From Legionellales bacterium (GTDB taxonomy: Bacteria; Pseudomonadota; Gammaproteobacteria; JAGOUN01), in contig JAIXPZ010000007.1 in assembly GCA_027486005.1 (NCBI GenBank), positions 1-54,829 of the forward strand: 54,829 bases of DNA. Direction: 5' to 3'. This document shows, in pieces, positions 28,274 through 36,991 of this stretch. Both the position numbers and the translations under genes were made by a program. The notes under the pieces were generated by a model. It saw nothing but the letters and a program-made list of their open reading frames with translations. It had not been told where the DNA came from and did not search any database. The stretch's first letter is position 1, and each line of letters starts with the position of its first letter.

Positions 28274-28969
28274 ATGAATGTTATTTTTCACTTTGATTTT
28301 TGGATGAGTTTATTAGTACTCACTCTTCTTGAAATGACTTTAAGCGCCGATAATATTATTTTTATCGTTACTGCTTCGAGTAGACTCCCAAAAGAACAGC
28401 AGGCTTTAGCAAGAAAACTTGGGCTTATTGTCGCTGCGCTCTCGCGGTTTTTGTTTTTAAGTATCTTATTTTTTGCAACAACTATGATCGCCCCTTTGTT
28501 CCATATAGGCACATTTCCCGTGTCTGTTAACAATATTGTACTTGTTTTAGGCGGCGCATTTTTGATTATCAATCCATTTCTTGAAATACACGAATTACGC
28601 GTAATGAAAGCAGAAGCTAAACGAAAAAATTACGCTAAATTTAGCTTGGTAATACTGCAAATCATGTTCGTAGATATAGTCTTTTCAATCGACAATGTCA
28701 TCACTGCCATTGGTGTGGCCCAGTCATATTTAGCCATGGTCACCGCCATTGTGGTTGCTACTATTTTCATGTTAACTGCGAGCAACGCATTAAGTAAACT
28801 TGTCGATAGTTACCCTAAATTAAAAGTGATTGGCCTGAGCTTTTTGGTGCTAATCGGTGCGATTCTTGTTCTAAGAGGCTTTGGGTTTGAAATATCTAGC
28901 ACCTATATTTATGTGCCTTTTCTTTTTGCTGCCTTTACTCAATGGGTGTTAGCCTACGCCAGGCACTAG
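28274..28969 (+). CDS. TerC-family integral membrane protein
   Basis: The 231-residue protein from ATG 28274 has seven to eight membrane helices with the two acidic TerC signatures, LEMTLSADNIIFIV in the first helix and FVDIVFSIDNVITAIG later. TerC/Alx-type proteins export manganese or other divalent metal ions; the exact substrate here is unknown. The frame is open upstream to 28235, but the additional residues are not family-like. No clear ribosome binding site is seen. It is divergent from putA and lies 10 bases before rnt. Confidence 0.85.
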   Translation: MNVIFHFDFWMSLLVLTLLEMTLSADNIIFIVTASSRLPKEQQALARKLGLIVAALSRFLFLSILFFATTMIAPLFHIGTFPVSVNNIVLVLGGAFLIINPFLEIHELRVMKAEAKRKNYAKFSLVILQIMFVDIVFSIDNVITAIGVAQSYLAMVTAIVVATIFMLTASNALSKLVDSYPKLKVIGLSFLVLIGAILVLRGFGFEISSTYIYVPFLFAAFTQWVLAYARH

Positions 28970-28979
28970 GAATTAAACA

Positions 28980-29603
28980 ATGAGTTCAGCGTCCACAGAC
29001 ATTAAAAACATGTCTGCTCGTTTTAGAGGTTTTTTCCCAGTCATTATTGATATTGAAACGGCAGGATTTGATTATAAAAAAAGTGCTGTTTTAGAATTGG
29101 CTGCGGTTACCTTAACGTATAACGATAAAAAACAGCTGGTGCCCGATGCGACCTATGCCTATCACGTTGAACCTTTTCCAAGCTCAACCTTAGATGCAAA
29201 GGCACTGGAATTTACAGGCATAGACCCTTATCACCCTTTTCGATTTGCTAAATCTGAAAGTGAGGTGCTCAAAGATTTATTTAAACAAATTCAAGCGCAA
29301 CAAAAAGCGCATCATTGCAATCGCGCGGTGATGGTGGCGCATAATGCCGCATTTGATATGGGATTTCTACAAGCCATGATAACCCGCTGTGAAATCAAAA
29401 AAGTCCCTTTTCATGCCTTCACCACTTTTGACACAGCCACGCTTTCTGCCGCCGCTTACGGCCAAACGGTATTAGCCAAAGCTATGGAAAAAGCAGGGGT
29501 CGCCTTTGATGCCAAAGAGGCTCATTCCGCGATTTATGATGCGGAAAAAACCGCAGAGCTGTTTTGCAAGATAATTAATAGTTGCTTTGCCGGACCCAGG
29601 TAG
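28980..29603 (+). CDS. rnt: Ribonuclease T
   Basis: RNase T is a DEDDh 3'-5' exoribonuclease that trims the CCA end of tRNA and matures 5S and 23S rRNA 3' ends. The active-site set is present: D24 and E26 (IIDIETAGF), D126 (AHNAAFDMGF), H182 and D187 (AHSAIYDAEKTA). ARFRGFFPV, HVEPFP and GIDPYHPFR are specific to RNase T rather than to the polymerase III epsilon subunit. 207 residues is normal. It directly follows the TerC-like gene. Confidence 0.95.
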   Translation: MSSASTDIKNMSARFRGFFPVIIDIETAGFDYKKSAVLELAAVTLTYNDKKQLVPDATYAYHVEPFPSSTLDAKALEFTGIDPYHPFRFAKSESEVLKDLFKQIQAQQKAHHCNRAVMVAHNAAFDMGFLQAMITRCEIKKVPFHAFTTFDTATLSAAAYGQTVLAKAMEKAGVAFDAKEAHSAIYDAEKTAELFCKIINSCFAGPR

Positions 29604-29647
29604 TGAAAATTCATATGCGTTTCCTCTAAAAAATTTATTGTGGCGTA

Positions 29648-29677
29648 TTGACAATGTTAATACTTATAATTAGCATT
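29648..29677 (+). promoter_or_regulatory. Promoter with overlapping operator of the toxin-antitoxin unit
   Basis: TTGACA (29648-29653) and TAGCAT (29671-29676) are spaced by 17 bases. Across them lies an inverted repeat, AATGTTAAT (29653-29661) and ATTAGCATT (29669-29677), with one mismatch in nine pairs and a 7-base centre. This arrangement suits autorepression by the antitoxin or the toxin-antitoxin complex. Confidence 0.55.
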
Positions 29678-29709
29678 AATTCATGTATAAAGAAATCTGG
29701 AGAATTTCC

Positions 29710-29973
29710 GTGAAAAATATAAAACTCGATGATTATGAAAAAGACATAGAAGAGAACTTTGAGAAGCGCTCTCCGCTTAATACCAAGGAATTAAAAAATG
29801 AAGCACATTTATTGACGCAGGCAGCCAAAAACCACGCCAAGGTAAAACAATCAATCACTATTCGTGTCAATCCATTTGATTTAGAAGCCATTAAGCTGAA
29901 AGCATCAAAGCTAGGAGTCCCCTACCAGACTTACCTGAACATACTGTTTCACAAAGAAGCGACCGCACTATAA
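29710..29973 (+). CDS. CopG/BrnA-like antitoxin
   Basis: An 87-residue protein from the GTG at 29710 (GGAG seven bases upstream). The start MKNIKLDDYEKDIEENFE and the C-terminal half, with SITIRVNPFDLEAIKLKA then GVPYQTYLNILFHK, match the CopG-type antitoxins partnered with BrnT-like toxins. The latter half is the ribbon-helix-helix DNA-binding fold. Its stop overlaps the next ATG (TAATG). The antitoxin-first order is the reverse of classical brnTA. Confidence 0.78.
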   Translation: MKNIKLDDYEKDIEENFEKRSPLNTKELKNEAHLLTQAAKNHAKVKQSITIRVNPFDLEAIKLKASKLGVPYQTYLNILFHKEATAL

Positions 29974-30239
29974 TGAAGTTTCGATATGATTTTGAGGAAA
30001 ACGCATTGTTACTTGCGAATCGCGGCATCGGCTTTGAAGAAATCATCAGTGAGCTTAACAACGGAAACTTATTAACTATTGAAGCGCATCATAATCAAAA
30101 AAAATATCCTGGCCAAAAAATCATGTATGTTAGATGTTTAGCTCAAGTATATCTGGTTCCTTATGTAACAGAACCGGACGGAACTTTTTTCCTGAAAACT
30201 GCTTATCCCAGCAGAAAGGCAACAAAAGCATTTCTGTGA
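29973..30239 (+). CDS. BrnT-like toxin of a type II toxin-antitoxin pair
   Basis: An 88-residue protein. RGIGFEEIISELNNGNLL, then KKYPGQKIMYV, YLVPYV and FFLKTAYPSRKATKAFL, follow the small toxin family that sits behind CopG-type antitoxins and shares the BrnT/RelE-like fold; members of that fold are usually RNases. It overlaps the antitoxin gene by one base. No promoter of its own is seen. The toxin activity is inferred from family and context. Confidence 0.75.
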   Translation: MKFRYDFEENALLLANRGIGFEEIISELNNGNLLTIEAHHNQKKYPGQKIMYVRCLAQVYLVPYVTEPDGTFFLKTAYPSRKATKAFL

Positions 30240-30304
30240 ATCTGTAACACAAAAAATATTGCCTTAACTTGCTAATCATTGAAAATAACTACGGTAACGT
30301 TTTT

Positions 30305-30330
30305 AAGGGCAGGTTTTTCAACCTACCCTT
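30305..30330 (-). repeat. Post-stop palindromic repeat, copy 3 (after porin gene)
   Basis: Arms AAGGGCAGGTT and AACCTACCCTT pair at 10 of 11 positions around a four-base loop. It starts nine bases after the porin stop. No T-run follows on either strand, so it is a repeat hairpin rather than a classical terminator. Confidence 0.65.
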
Positions 30331-30338
30331 ACAATATG

Positions 30339-31598
30339 TTAGAACTGAACCCCAACTCGTGCGTTGTAAGTGTAATACTCTTCACCATCCGCAGTATTAC
30401 CGATGTTCCCATCGCCAGCACTGTAATTAGTATCACGCGTAACTTCTAAACCCACTAATACATTCTTCAATGGATAAATATTATATCCAACATCGTAACG
30501 TTTTTTAGGCAGGTTTAAGGCCGAAGCTTGATTCGATACTTGGTAACCGATAAACAATACTTGGTCCATATCTTTTACGTTAAACGCATAACTGACTTGG
30601 CTGTCTACAGCAGAAGGTTTCGCGCCGTTATCACTGGTCGTTTGGTAAGGCAGCACTTCTTTATCAAAATAAGATAAAGCGGTCACGTAATCAACATTGA
30701 CGCCAAAAGGGCCGGTCTGAAAAGACGCATAAGGCGCTAACGCTGCAACACCACTGCCATAACCAGTGGATTCCAAATCCTGATTAATATAGTTAGCAAT
30801 AGCATCCACTCCGGACATATTATTCATATATCCAACACCAGTATCAAACACCATTTCCTCATTTGACTTTTTGAATCCTAGGACCGCACCGCCATTGTAC
30901 GGTTTGGTTTCGTCTGCATCACCATCGGAAGACACAGGGTTTTGGAAAACGTAGCTACTACCATATAAACCCTCAGGAGTCACAAATCCTATTTGCGCAT
31001 CTGTCGCATTGGTTTCTGTTAATACTTGGCTCAAAGATCTAACCACTGGATTCACATCGTATTGACCAAACGGTAGGTACTGTCTACCGACTTGAGCGAA
31101 AACAGGGTAGCGAATTTCATCACCGAATGTCACATACGCTTGATCAATATAAACAGAATTATCGGATGCATCTGCATTGTTGCTGGTTCCAACGCTAGTA
31201 ATGGCATCATCAGGATTCGCCCCGTACGAGTTACTCGCATCCGAATAATTGGTCACCAAAGTAAACTGGGACCATGTATTAGGCGTTGCTTGAATCGTCA
31301 CATGCGCATTGGTTACCGATAGGCGATTGGTGTTTTCACCCTGAGTATCGTAGGTTTGATCACCCGCCTTCGCATCAGTATAGAAAGCACCGCTAACACT
31401 GAGATACTTTGTCCAATCCAAACCTAAATCTGTTTTGTCGCCTTCATCCGTGACTTGATTAAGTTCTTTGATTGTCGATTGATAAAAACTGTTATTCGTT
31501 GTCTCGGGTGTTTGTTGCGTTGTGACGCCTTCTGCCCATGCTGCAGAACTTGCCGCGCCTGCCAAACCCATCATCGCAACGAGTGATTTTATTTTCAT
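30339..31598 (-). CDS. Outer-membrane beta-barrel protein, LbtU/DUF3573-like porin
   Basis: The 419-residue precursor has a signal peptide (MKIKSLVAMMGLAGAASSAA then WAEG). The C-terminus ends YNARVGVQF, the aromatic end of an outer-membrane barrel. Alternating strands run throughout, with GRQYLPFGQYDVNPVVRSL resembling the Legionella LbtU/DUF3573 group, some of which act as siderophore-linked porins. The substrate cannot be inferred. It begins 30 bases after the peroxiredoxin stop, with AAGGA upstream, so it probably shares a transcript with grxD and the peroxiredoxin gene. Confidence 0.7.
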   Translation of the reverse strand: MKIKSLVAMMGLAGAASSAAWAEGVTTQQTPETTNNSFYQSTIKELNQVTDEGDKTDLGLDWTKYLSVSGAFYTDAKAGDQTYDTQGENTNRLSVTNAHVTIQATPNTWSQFTLVTNYSDASNSYGANPDDAITSVGTSNNADASDNSVYIDQAYVTFGDEIRYPVFAQVGRQYLPFGQYDVNPVVRSLSQVLTETNATDAQIGFVTPEGLYGSSYVFQNPVSSDGDADETKPYNGGAVLGFKKSNEEMVFDTGVGYMNNMSGVDAIANYINQDLESTGYGSGVAALAPYASFQTGPFGVNVDYVTALSYFDKEVLPYQTTSDNGAKPSAVDSQVSYAFNVKDMDQVLFIGYQVSNQASALNLPKKRYDVGYNIYPLKNVLVGLEVTRDTNYSAGDGNIGNTADGEEYYTYNARVGVQF

Positions 31599-31628
31599 GC
31601 TTGGTTTTCCTTATTGCAATTGAGTGAA

Positions 31629-32234
31629 TTACAATTTATCCGCTTGCTCTAATAAATACTGCGCAACACCGGTAATCGATGCTTTCATCCCAACATCACC
31701 CTTCTTCCAACCCGCCGGGCAAACTTCGCCATACTCTTCATGGAACTGTAATGCATCTACTAAACGTATTAATTCGTCTATGTTTCTTCCTAGCGGTAAA
31801 TCATTCACGATTTGTGCGCGCACCACACCATCACGATCAATCACAAATGCACCTCTGAAAGCCACTTTAGCCACAGGATGCTCAACGCCGTATGCCTGAC
31901 AAATACCATGCCCAACATCAGCCGCCATCACATAACGCACTGGTCCAATACCTCCTTTATTAATTGGGGTATTACGCCAAGCATTATGTGTAAATTGCGA
32001 ATCTACTGACACCGCAACCACTTCTACGCCACGTTTTTTGAATTCATCAAAACGATGGTCCAATGCAATCAATTCAGAAGGACAAACAAAAGTGAAATCC
32101 AAAGGATAAAAGAATACTAAAGCATACTTGCCTTTAATTTCTTCAAGAAAATTATATGAACCAACAATTTGACCATCGCCCAACACTGCTGGAACATTAA
32201 ATCCTGGGGCTTTACTTCCTACTAACATCACCAT
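31629..32234 (-). CDS. Typical 2-Cys peroxiredoxin (AhpC/Prx1 type)
   Basis: A 201-residue peroxidase that reduces hydrogen peroxide and organic peroxides. The peroxidatic Cys is C51 (DFTFVCPSE) and the resolving Cys is C172 (GEVCPAGW), both in the expected places. GGIGPVRYVMAAD and RGAFVIDRDGVVR are Prx1/AhpC hallmarks. GGAG lies six bases before ATG 32234. It sits between grxD and the porin gene on one strand. No AhpF or AhpD is adjacent, so the electron donor is unknown. Confidence 0.93.
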   Translation of the reverse strand: MVMLVGSKAPGFNVPAVLGDGQIVGSYNFLEEIKGKYALVFFYPLDFTFVCPSELIALDHRFDEFKKRGVEVVAVSVDSQFTHNAWRNTPINKGGIGPVRYVMAADVGHGICQAYGVEHPVAKVAFRGAFVIDRDGVVRAQIVNDLPLGRNIDELIRLVDALQFHEEYGEVCPAGWKKGDVGMKASITGVAQYLLEQADKL

Positions 32235-32266
32235 AATTAACTCCTAGTTTTATCTGAAATTTTTCT

Positions 32267-32289
32267 GGGCGAGCGCCACTCACCCCTAC
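32267..32289 (-). repeat. Post-stop palindromic repeat, copy 4 (after grxD)
   Basis: GGGCGAG pairs with CTCACCC (six of seven) around a CGCCA loop, followed on the plus strand by CTAC. On the minus strand it reads GTAGGGGTGAG to CTCGCCC, three bases after the grxD stop. Confidence 0.65.
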
Positions 32290-32292
32290 AGT

Positions 32293-32607
32293 TTATTCGT
32301 TTACCGCATCGATCATCGGCTGCAAATCACCTTGCTCAAAAAGTTCAGCGATAATATCACTTCCACCAATAAGTTCACCTTTAATATAAAGTTGAGGAAA
32401 AGTTGGCCAGTTTGCATATTTTGGCAGCTCTTGACGAATATCAGGATTAGCTAATATGTCAACGGTGGCATAAGGTTTGCCACATTGATCTAAAATACCG
32501 GCTGCACGGGCTGAAAAACCACATTGAGGCTGCTCAGGAGATCCTTTCATATACAAAATGATCGGGTTTTCGCTGATTTGTTGCTTGATTTTTTCTAAAG
32601 TTGCCAT
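32293..32607 (-). CDS. grxD: Monothiol glutaredoxin (CGFS type)
   Basis: GrxD carries and transfers [2Fe-2S] clusters bound as a glutathione-ligated dimer. The 104 residues contain the CGFS motif at 29-32 (QPQCGFSARAAGIL), with WPTFPQLYIKGELIGGSDI as the conserved glutathione-binding segment. Length and sequence are typical. It is the first gene of the unit with peroxiredoxin and porin, and divergent from arnT. Confidence 0.96.
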   Translation of the reverse strand: MATLEKIKQQISENPIILYMKGSPEQPQCGFSARAAGILDQCGKPYATVDILANPDIRQELPKYANWPTFPQLYIKGELIGGSDIIAELFEQGDLQPMIDAVNE

Positions 32608-32671
32608 AGAGTTTTTCCTGCTAAAATAAGTCTATGTCAGATGTGGAGATGAAACGGTGTTTTTCAAGAGC

Positions 32672-32699
32672 AGGCAGTTTTCTGAAACTCTGCCTTTTA
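32672..32699. repeat. Hairpin upstream of grxD, perhaps a degenerate copy of the palindromic repeat
   Basis: AGGCAG (32672-32677) and CTGCCT (32690-32695) form a perfect stem, extended by TTT/AAA inside, and TTTT follows on the plus strand. It lies in the divergent grxD/arnT promoter region. Its GCAGGCAG text resembles the post-stop repeats. It could also act as a plus-strand terminator, but no gene precedes it. Confidence 0.35.
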
Positions 32700-32760
32700 C
32701 TATCCCACTCTGGCGAGTTTGGTGCTAATATAGATCACCGTCAATGTTTATGATTTGCGC

Positions 32761-34413
32761 ATGTTCCGATCTTCGTGGCTAAAAGACATTTTACTATTAA
32801 CCTTGATCACCTCATTGTTTTTTGGGGCATTTTTAGGCACTCGAAATCTATCGGCGCCGGATGAGTTGCGCTACTCAGAAATTCCACGAGAAATGATCGT
32901 AGATCAAGACTATCTTATTCCAAAGCTGAATGGCGTTAAGTACTTTGAAAAACCCCCGCTGTTTTATTGGATGCAAGTCGCCAGCATCAAAAACTTTGGC
33001 CTAAATGAATGGAGTCTACGTTTGGCGACTGCCTTGATGGGACTTTTAGGTGTAGTAGCCACTTACTTATTTTCTAGGCGGCTTTATGATCGAAAAACAG
33101 GATGGCTGGCTGCACTGATATTAAGTTCGATGACACTTTATTTTGCTATGGCACACGTTATAACGCTGGACATGACCGTTAGCATTTTTATTATTATCAG
33201 CCTGTATTTATTTTATCTTGCCACTAGACCCGCAACTAAACACGTTCGCGCTTATGTGTGGGGGGCTTTTATCGCAGCCGCTGCGGCCATGATGACAAAA
33301 GGTTTAATCGGCCTTGTTTTTCCAGCAATGATTGGTGGCTTATGGGCACTTATTTTTCAACGTTGGCGCCAACTCAAATATTTATATCTTATTTCTGGGG
33401 TCGCTGTTTTTATACTATTAGCCGCTCCATGGCATATTTTAGTTCAATTGAAAGCGCCTGAGTTTTTTAACTTCTATTTCATTGAGCAACAGTTTCTTCG
33501 TTACGCGACCGAAAGTGCGCACCGTTATCATTCGCCGCTTTTTTATTTCCCGGTGATTTTTCTTGGGACACTGCCCTGGGCATGTTTTCTACCACAAGCA
33601 TTAAATTCAATAAAACAATGGCGTTGGAAAAATCGTTTTCAATATGAAAATGAAATCTTCTTCACTGGCTGGTCACTCTTTATTATATTATTTTTTTCCA
33701 TTTCAAATTCAAAATTAATCCCCTATGTTCTTCCAGCGCTTTCACCGCTAGCGATACTTTGTGCGCGTTATTTTGTTTCGCTAACCAACCAGACAAAAGC
33801 ACTCGCTAGAAGCTATATAAGCTTAAGCGCCATTTATCTTATCTGCGCATTCACCATTACATTTCTTCAGCTCACGCATTACCATCCTTTGCCAGCTAAT
33901 ATGACTTATGTCAGCATCCCTTGCTTAATCATGGCGATAGCAGGCTTTTATGGCGCCAAGCAAAAAACTAATTTTATTAAACCTATTGTTGCTGTGTATT
34001 TAGCCGCTAATATCCTGCTAATCTCCGCCGTGATTAACACCGATTATTTTGATAATCATACGATTAAACCTTTAGTGATGCTGGTAAAGGAACGCTTGCG
34101 GCCTGGCGATGAAGTGATTACTTACCATGTGTATTATCAAGATCTTCCTTTTTACTTACAACACCCCATCACCGTCAACGAATCTTTTGACGAGCTGAAC
34201 TTTGGGGCTAAGCATGCAAATACACAACAATGGATGATTCACGAAAAGAAATTCAAACAACGTTGGTTTCGCACTCACACCATCTATCTCTTTATCAGCA
34301 AAAAAGACTATAAAAAATTTGTGCTTACTTATTCTGAAAATAAAGGATGGGTCATTGCGCAAGATTCTAAAAACCTCGTGGTCGTTAACCACTTGACCCA
34401 AGGTGCCCCATGA
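32761..34413 (+). CDS. arnT: ArnT-type lipid A 4-amino-4-deoxy-L-arabinose transferase
   Basis: A 550-residue inner-membrane GT83/PMT-superfamily enzyme with about twelve helices and a C-terminal periplasmic domain. RNLSAPDELRYSEIPREM carries the catalytic Asp region, followed by FEKPPLFYW, TLDMTVSIF and MTKGLIGLVFP, all ArnT-like. ArnT transfers L-Ara4N from undecaprenyl phosphate to lipid A phosphates, lowering the negative charge of the outer membrane. The ATG at 32761 is preferred to the TTG at 32755. The arnE-like, arnB and arnA-type genes follow on the same strand, which supports the assignment over other PMT-family roles. Confidence 0.85.
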   Translation: MFRSSWLKDILLLTLITSLFFGAFLGTRNLSAPDELRYSEIPREMIVDQDYLIPKLNGVKYFEKPPLFYWMQVASIKNFGLNEWSLRLATALMGLLGVVATYLFSRRLYDRKTGWLAALILSSMTLYFAMAHVITLDMTVSIFIIISLYLFYLATRPATKHVRAYVWGAFIAAAAAMMTKGLIGLVFPAMIGGLWALIFQRWRQLKYLYLISGVAVFILLAAPWHILVQLKAPEFFNFYFIEQQFLRYATESAHRYHSPLFYFPVIFLGTLPWACFLPQALNSIKQWRWKNRFQYENEIFFTGWSLFIILFFSISNSKLIPYVLPALSPLAILCARYFVSLTNQTKALARSYISLSAIYLICAFTITFLQLTHYHPLPANMTYVSIPCLIMAIAGFYGAKQKTNFIKPIVAVYLAANILLISAVINTDYFDNHTIKPLVMLVKERLRPGDEVITYHVYYQDLPFYLQHPITVNESFDELNFGAKHANTQQWMIHEKKFKQRWFRTHTIYLFISKKDYKKFVLTYSENKGWVIAQDSKNLVVVNHLTQGAP

Positions 34414-34778
34414 AAATTGTTTTAAGCTTAGTACTGCTTAGCGTTATCTTAAATAGCATTGGCCAATTATTATTTAAAACTGGCTTGAATCAAATTGGTG
34501 TTTTTACTTTTTCAGCAGCCAATTTATTTTCTTTTGGATTTAAAATAATAAGTAATATCAGTATTATGGCTGGATTATTCATTTATTTTACCAGCACTAT
34601 AGTTTGGTTTTTAGTATTATCACGCGCCGATGTAAGTTTTGCTTATCCGCTCATCAGCATTGGTTATATTTTTAGCGCTCTCGGCGCATATTTTATTTTG
34701 CATGAACCCTTTTCACTCATGAAAATATTAGGGACGATAGTCATTATCGTGGGTGTTGTATTGATTTGCCAAAGTTGA
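34410..34778 (+). CDS. Small EamA/SMR-type membrane protein, ArnE-like
   Basis: A 122-residue protein with four membrane helices and the small-multidrug-resistance fold (LNSIGQLLFKTGL near the start, ADVSFAYPLISIGYIFSALGA, EPFSLMKILGTIVIIVGV). ArnE and ArnF are such proteins and form the flippase for undecaprenyl-phosphate-L-Ara4N. Only one subunit is present, so it might work as a homodimer or have a partner elsewhere. It overlaps arnT by four bases (ATGA). Confidence 0.75.
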   Translation: MKIVLSLVLLSVILNSIGQLLFKTGLNQIGVFTFSAANLFSFGFKIISNISIMAGLFIYFTSTIVWFLVLSRADVSFAYPLISIGYIFSALGAYFILHEPFSLMKILGTIVIIVGVVLICQS

Positions 34779-34793
34779 AGTTGAGGAACTATT

Positions 34794-35966
34794 ATGTCAG
34801 ATGCATTTTTACCGTTTTCAAAACCGACTATTTCAGAAGAGGCCGTCGCTGAAGTGGTTGACTGTTTACGCTCTGGATGGATTACTACCGGCCCAAAAGT
34901 AGAAAAACTTTCTGGTATGCTTAAAGATTATCTTAACGCACAAGAAACTGTGTTACTCGCTTCAGCAACCGCAGGTATGCACTTAGCCTTGCTTTCTCTT
35001 TATTTACAACCGGGAGATGAAGTTATTACCGCTTCGATGACATTCATCTCTACGCCAAATATGATTGTGCAGACAGGAGGAACGCCCGTTTTTGTTGATA
35101 TCGACAGGAGTGGCACACTCAATATGAGTATCGACGACATAGAAAAAGCCATCACACCTAAAACACGCGCGATTATTCCTGTGCATTTCGCTGGGCTACC
35201 TGTGGATTTAGATCGATTATATGCGCTAGCAAAAAAACATAACCTGCGTGTCATTGAAGATGCTGCTCATGCTATAGGAGCTGAGTACAAAAACAAAAAA
35301 ATTGGCAGCTTCGGCGATACGCAAATTTTCAGTTTTCATCCGAATAAAAACATGACGACTGGCGAAGGGGGCTGTGTCACAACAAGCGATAGCGAACTCG
35401 CTGCGCGCATTCGATTATTAGGTTTTCACGGCATGGATCGCGTTGCCTGGAATCGTTATGGAAAAACCGGAAAACAAGATTATGAAATTGTTGCGCCTGG
35501 ATTTAAATACAATATGATGGATATGCAAGCTGCAATCGGTATTCACCAATTACCTCAACTTGATGCGTTTAATCAAAAACGTAAAGCGTTGGCCCATCGA
35601 TACTTGGAAAAATTAGCCGATTGGAAGCAATGGCATTTACCCGCGACGCCCAACTATGACGCTCTACACGTTTGGCATATTTTTACGCCATTGCTGAATA
35701 TCGAAGAAGCGGGCATGAATCGTGCGACTTTTATGGAAAAAATGAAAGTACTCAATATTGGCAGTGGCGTACATTATAAAGCGGCACATTTGTACCCCTA
35801 TTATCAAGAGCACTACCCAGTGAAATCAGGTCAATTACCTAACACTGAATATGCTTCTGAGCGTATTATCAGTTTACCACTTTTTCCAACAATGACTTTC
35901 GAGGACCAAGATCGTGTCATTGATGCAATGCACACTATATTTAATTCATCTACTAGGAATAACTAA
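34794..35966 (+). CDS. arnB: UDP-4-amino-4-deoxy-L-arabinose aminotransferase
   Basis: A PLP-dependent DegT/DnrJ-family enzyme of 390 residues, converting UDP-L-Ara4O to UDP-L-Ara4N with glutamate. The N-terminus FLPFSKPTISEEAV and SGWITTGPKVE match ArnB. The PLP lysine is in FSFHPNKNMTTGEGG, and VIEDAAHAIGAEYK holds the cofactor Asp. The C-terminal HYKAAHLYPYY and ERIISLPLFPTMT are also ArnB-like. The ribosome binding site GAGGAA precedes ATG 34794. Confidence 0.9.
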   Translation: MSDAFLPFSKPTISEEAVAEVVDCLRSGWITTGPKVEKLSGMLKDYLNAQETVLLASATAGMHLALLSLYLQPGDEVITASMTFISTPNMIVQTGGTPVFVDIDRSGTLNMSIDDIEKAITPKTRAIIPVHFAGLPVDLDRLYALAKKHNLRVIEDAAHAIGAEYKNKKIGSFGDTQIFSFHPNKNMTTGEGGCVTTSDSELAARIRLLGFHGMDRVAWNRYGKTGKQDYEIVAPGFKYNMMDMQAAIGIHQLPQLDAFNQKRKALAHRYLEKLADWKQWHLPATPNYDALHVWHIFTPLLNIEEAGMNRATFMEKMKVLNIGSGVHYKAAHLYPYYQEHYPVKSGQLPNTEYASERIISLPLFPTMTFEDQDRVIDAMHTIFNSSTRNN

Positions 35967-35967
35967 C

Positions 35968-36981
35968 ATGTCAAAGAAAATACTCATCATCGGCGTAAAC
36001 GGTTTCATCGGCAGCACTTTATCCGAAAAAATATTGGCCAGCACAGACTGGGAAATTTATGGAATGGATTTGCATAATGATAAGATTCAATCCTGCTTAA
36101 ACCACGAACGTTTTCATTTTTTTGAAGGCGATCTAACCATTCATCTTGAGTGGATTAAATATCATGTGAAAAAATGTGATGTAGTCTTACCACTTGCCGC
36201 CATTGCGACTCCCTCTACTTATGTTAGCGACCCACTTAAAGTGTTTAAGCTAGATTTCGAAGCCAATCTTGATATCGTTAAACTTGCCGTCACTTACAAA
36301 ACGCGTATCATTTTTCCGTCAACTTCTGAAGTATACGGTATGTGCCCGGATGAACTTTTCGATGAGGAAACCAGCAACTTGGTTTTAGGCCCCATCAGTA
36401 AACAACGTTGGATTTATTCTTGCTCTAAACAATTACTTGATCGTGTTATTTATGCCTACGGCATACATGAAGGATTAAATTATACTATTTTCAGACCATT
36501 CAATTTTTATGGCCCAAGACTGGATGATGTCAACAAAGGCGGCTCACGTGTATTAACACAATTCATCAGTAATATTATTTTTGGAAAAAATATTGAGCTG
36601 GTTGATGGCGGCGCGCAACGACGTTGTTTCTGTTATATCGATGATAGTATTGATGCTCTGATTCGAATTATTGACAACAAAGATAATAAAGCAAGTCAAC
36701 AGATTATTAATATCGGTAATCCTTATCCAGATTCAGAAGCATCAATTCGTGAACTCGCTGAACAATTGATCAAAGCATTTGCTCATTTTCCTAAATATAA
36801 AGAACATGCCGCTAACGTAAAAATTATCGATGTTACTTCTGAACAATACTATGGCAAAGGTTATCAAGACATGACAACCCGTCGCCCTTCTATCGAAAAA
36901 GCGCAGGCACTTTTAGATTGGAAACCAACGGTAAAATTGCAAGATGGTTTGATAAAGACGTTGGAATATTATTTACAGTAG
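35968..36981 (+). CDS. arnA: UDP-glucuronate decarboxylase, stand-alone ArnA C-terminal domain
   Basis: The 337 residues correspond to the dehydrogenase/decarboxylase half of ArnA, which oxidises and decarboxylates UDP-glucuronate to UDP-L-Ara4O. NAD binding is ILIIGVNGFIGSTL. The catalytic YxxxK is in IYSCSKQLL, the decarboxylase Glu is in PSTSEVYG, and the Arg is in GGAQRRCFCYIDD, all as in ArnA. The N-terminal formyltransferase domain of enteric ArnA is missing. ATG 35968 comes two bases after the arnB stop. An upstream in-frame start inside arnB is not used because the Rossmann motif would be displaced. Confidence 0.88.
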   Translation: MSKKILIIGVNGFIGSTLSEKILASTDWEIYGMDLHNDKIQSCLNHERFHFFEGDLTIHLEWIKYHVKKCDVVLPLAAIATPSTYVSDPLKVFKLDFEANLDIVKLAVTYKTRIIFPSTSEVYGMCPDELFDEETSNLVLGPISKQRWIYSCSKQLLDRVIYAYGIHEGLNYTIFRPFNFYGPRLDDVNKGGSRVLTQFISNIIFGKNIELVDGGAQRRCFCYIDDSIDALIRIIDNKDNKASQQIINIGNPYPDSEASIRELAEQLIKAFAHFPKYKEHAANVKIIDVTSEQYYGKGYQDMTTRRPSIEKAQALLDWKPTVKLQDGLIKTLEYYLQ

Positions 36982-36991
36982 AGATTGAAAA

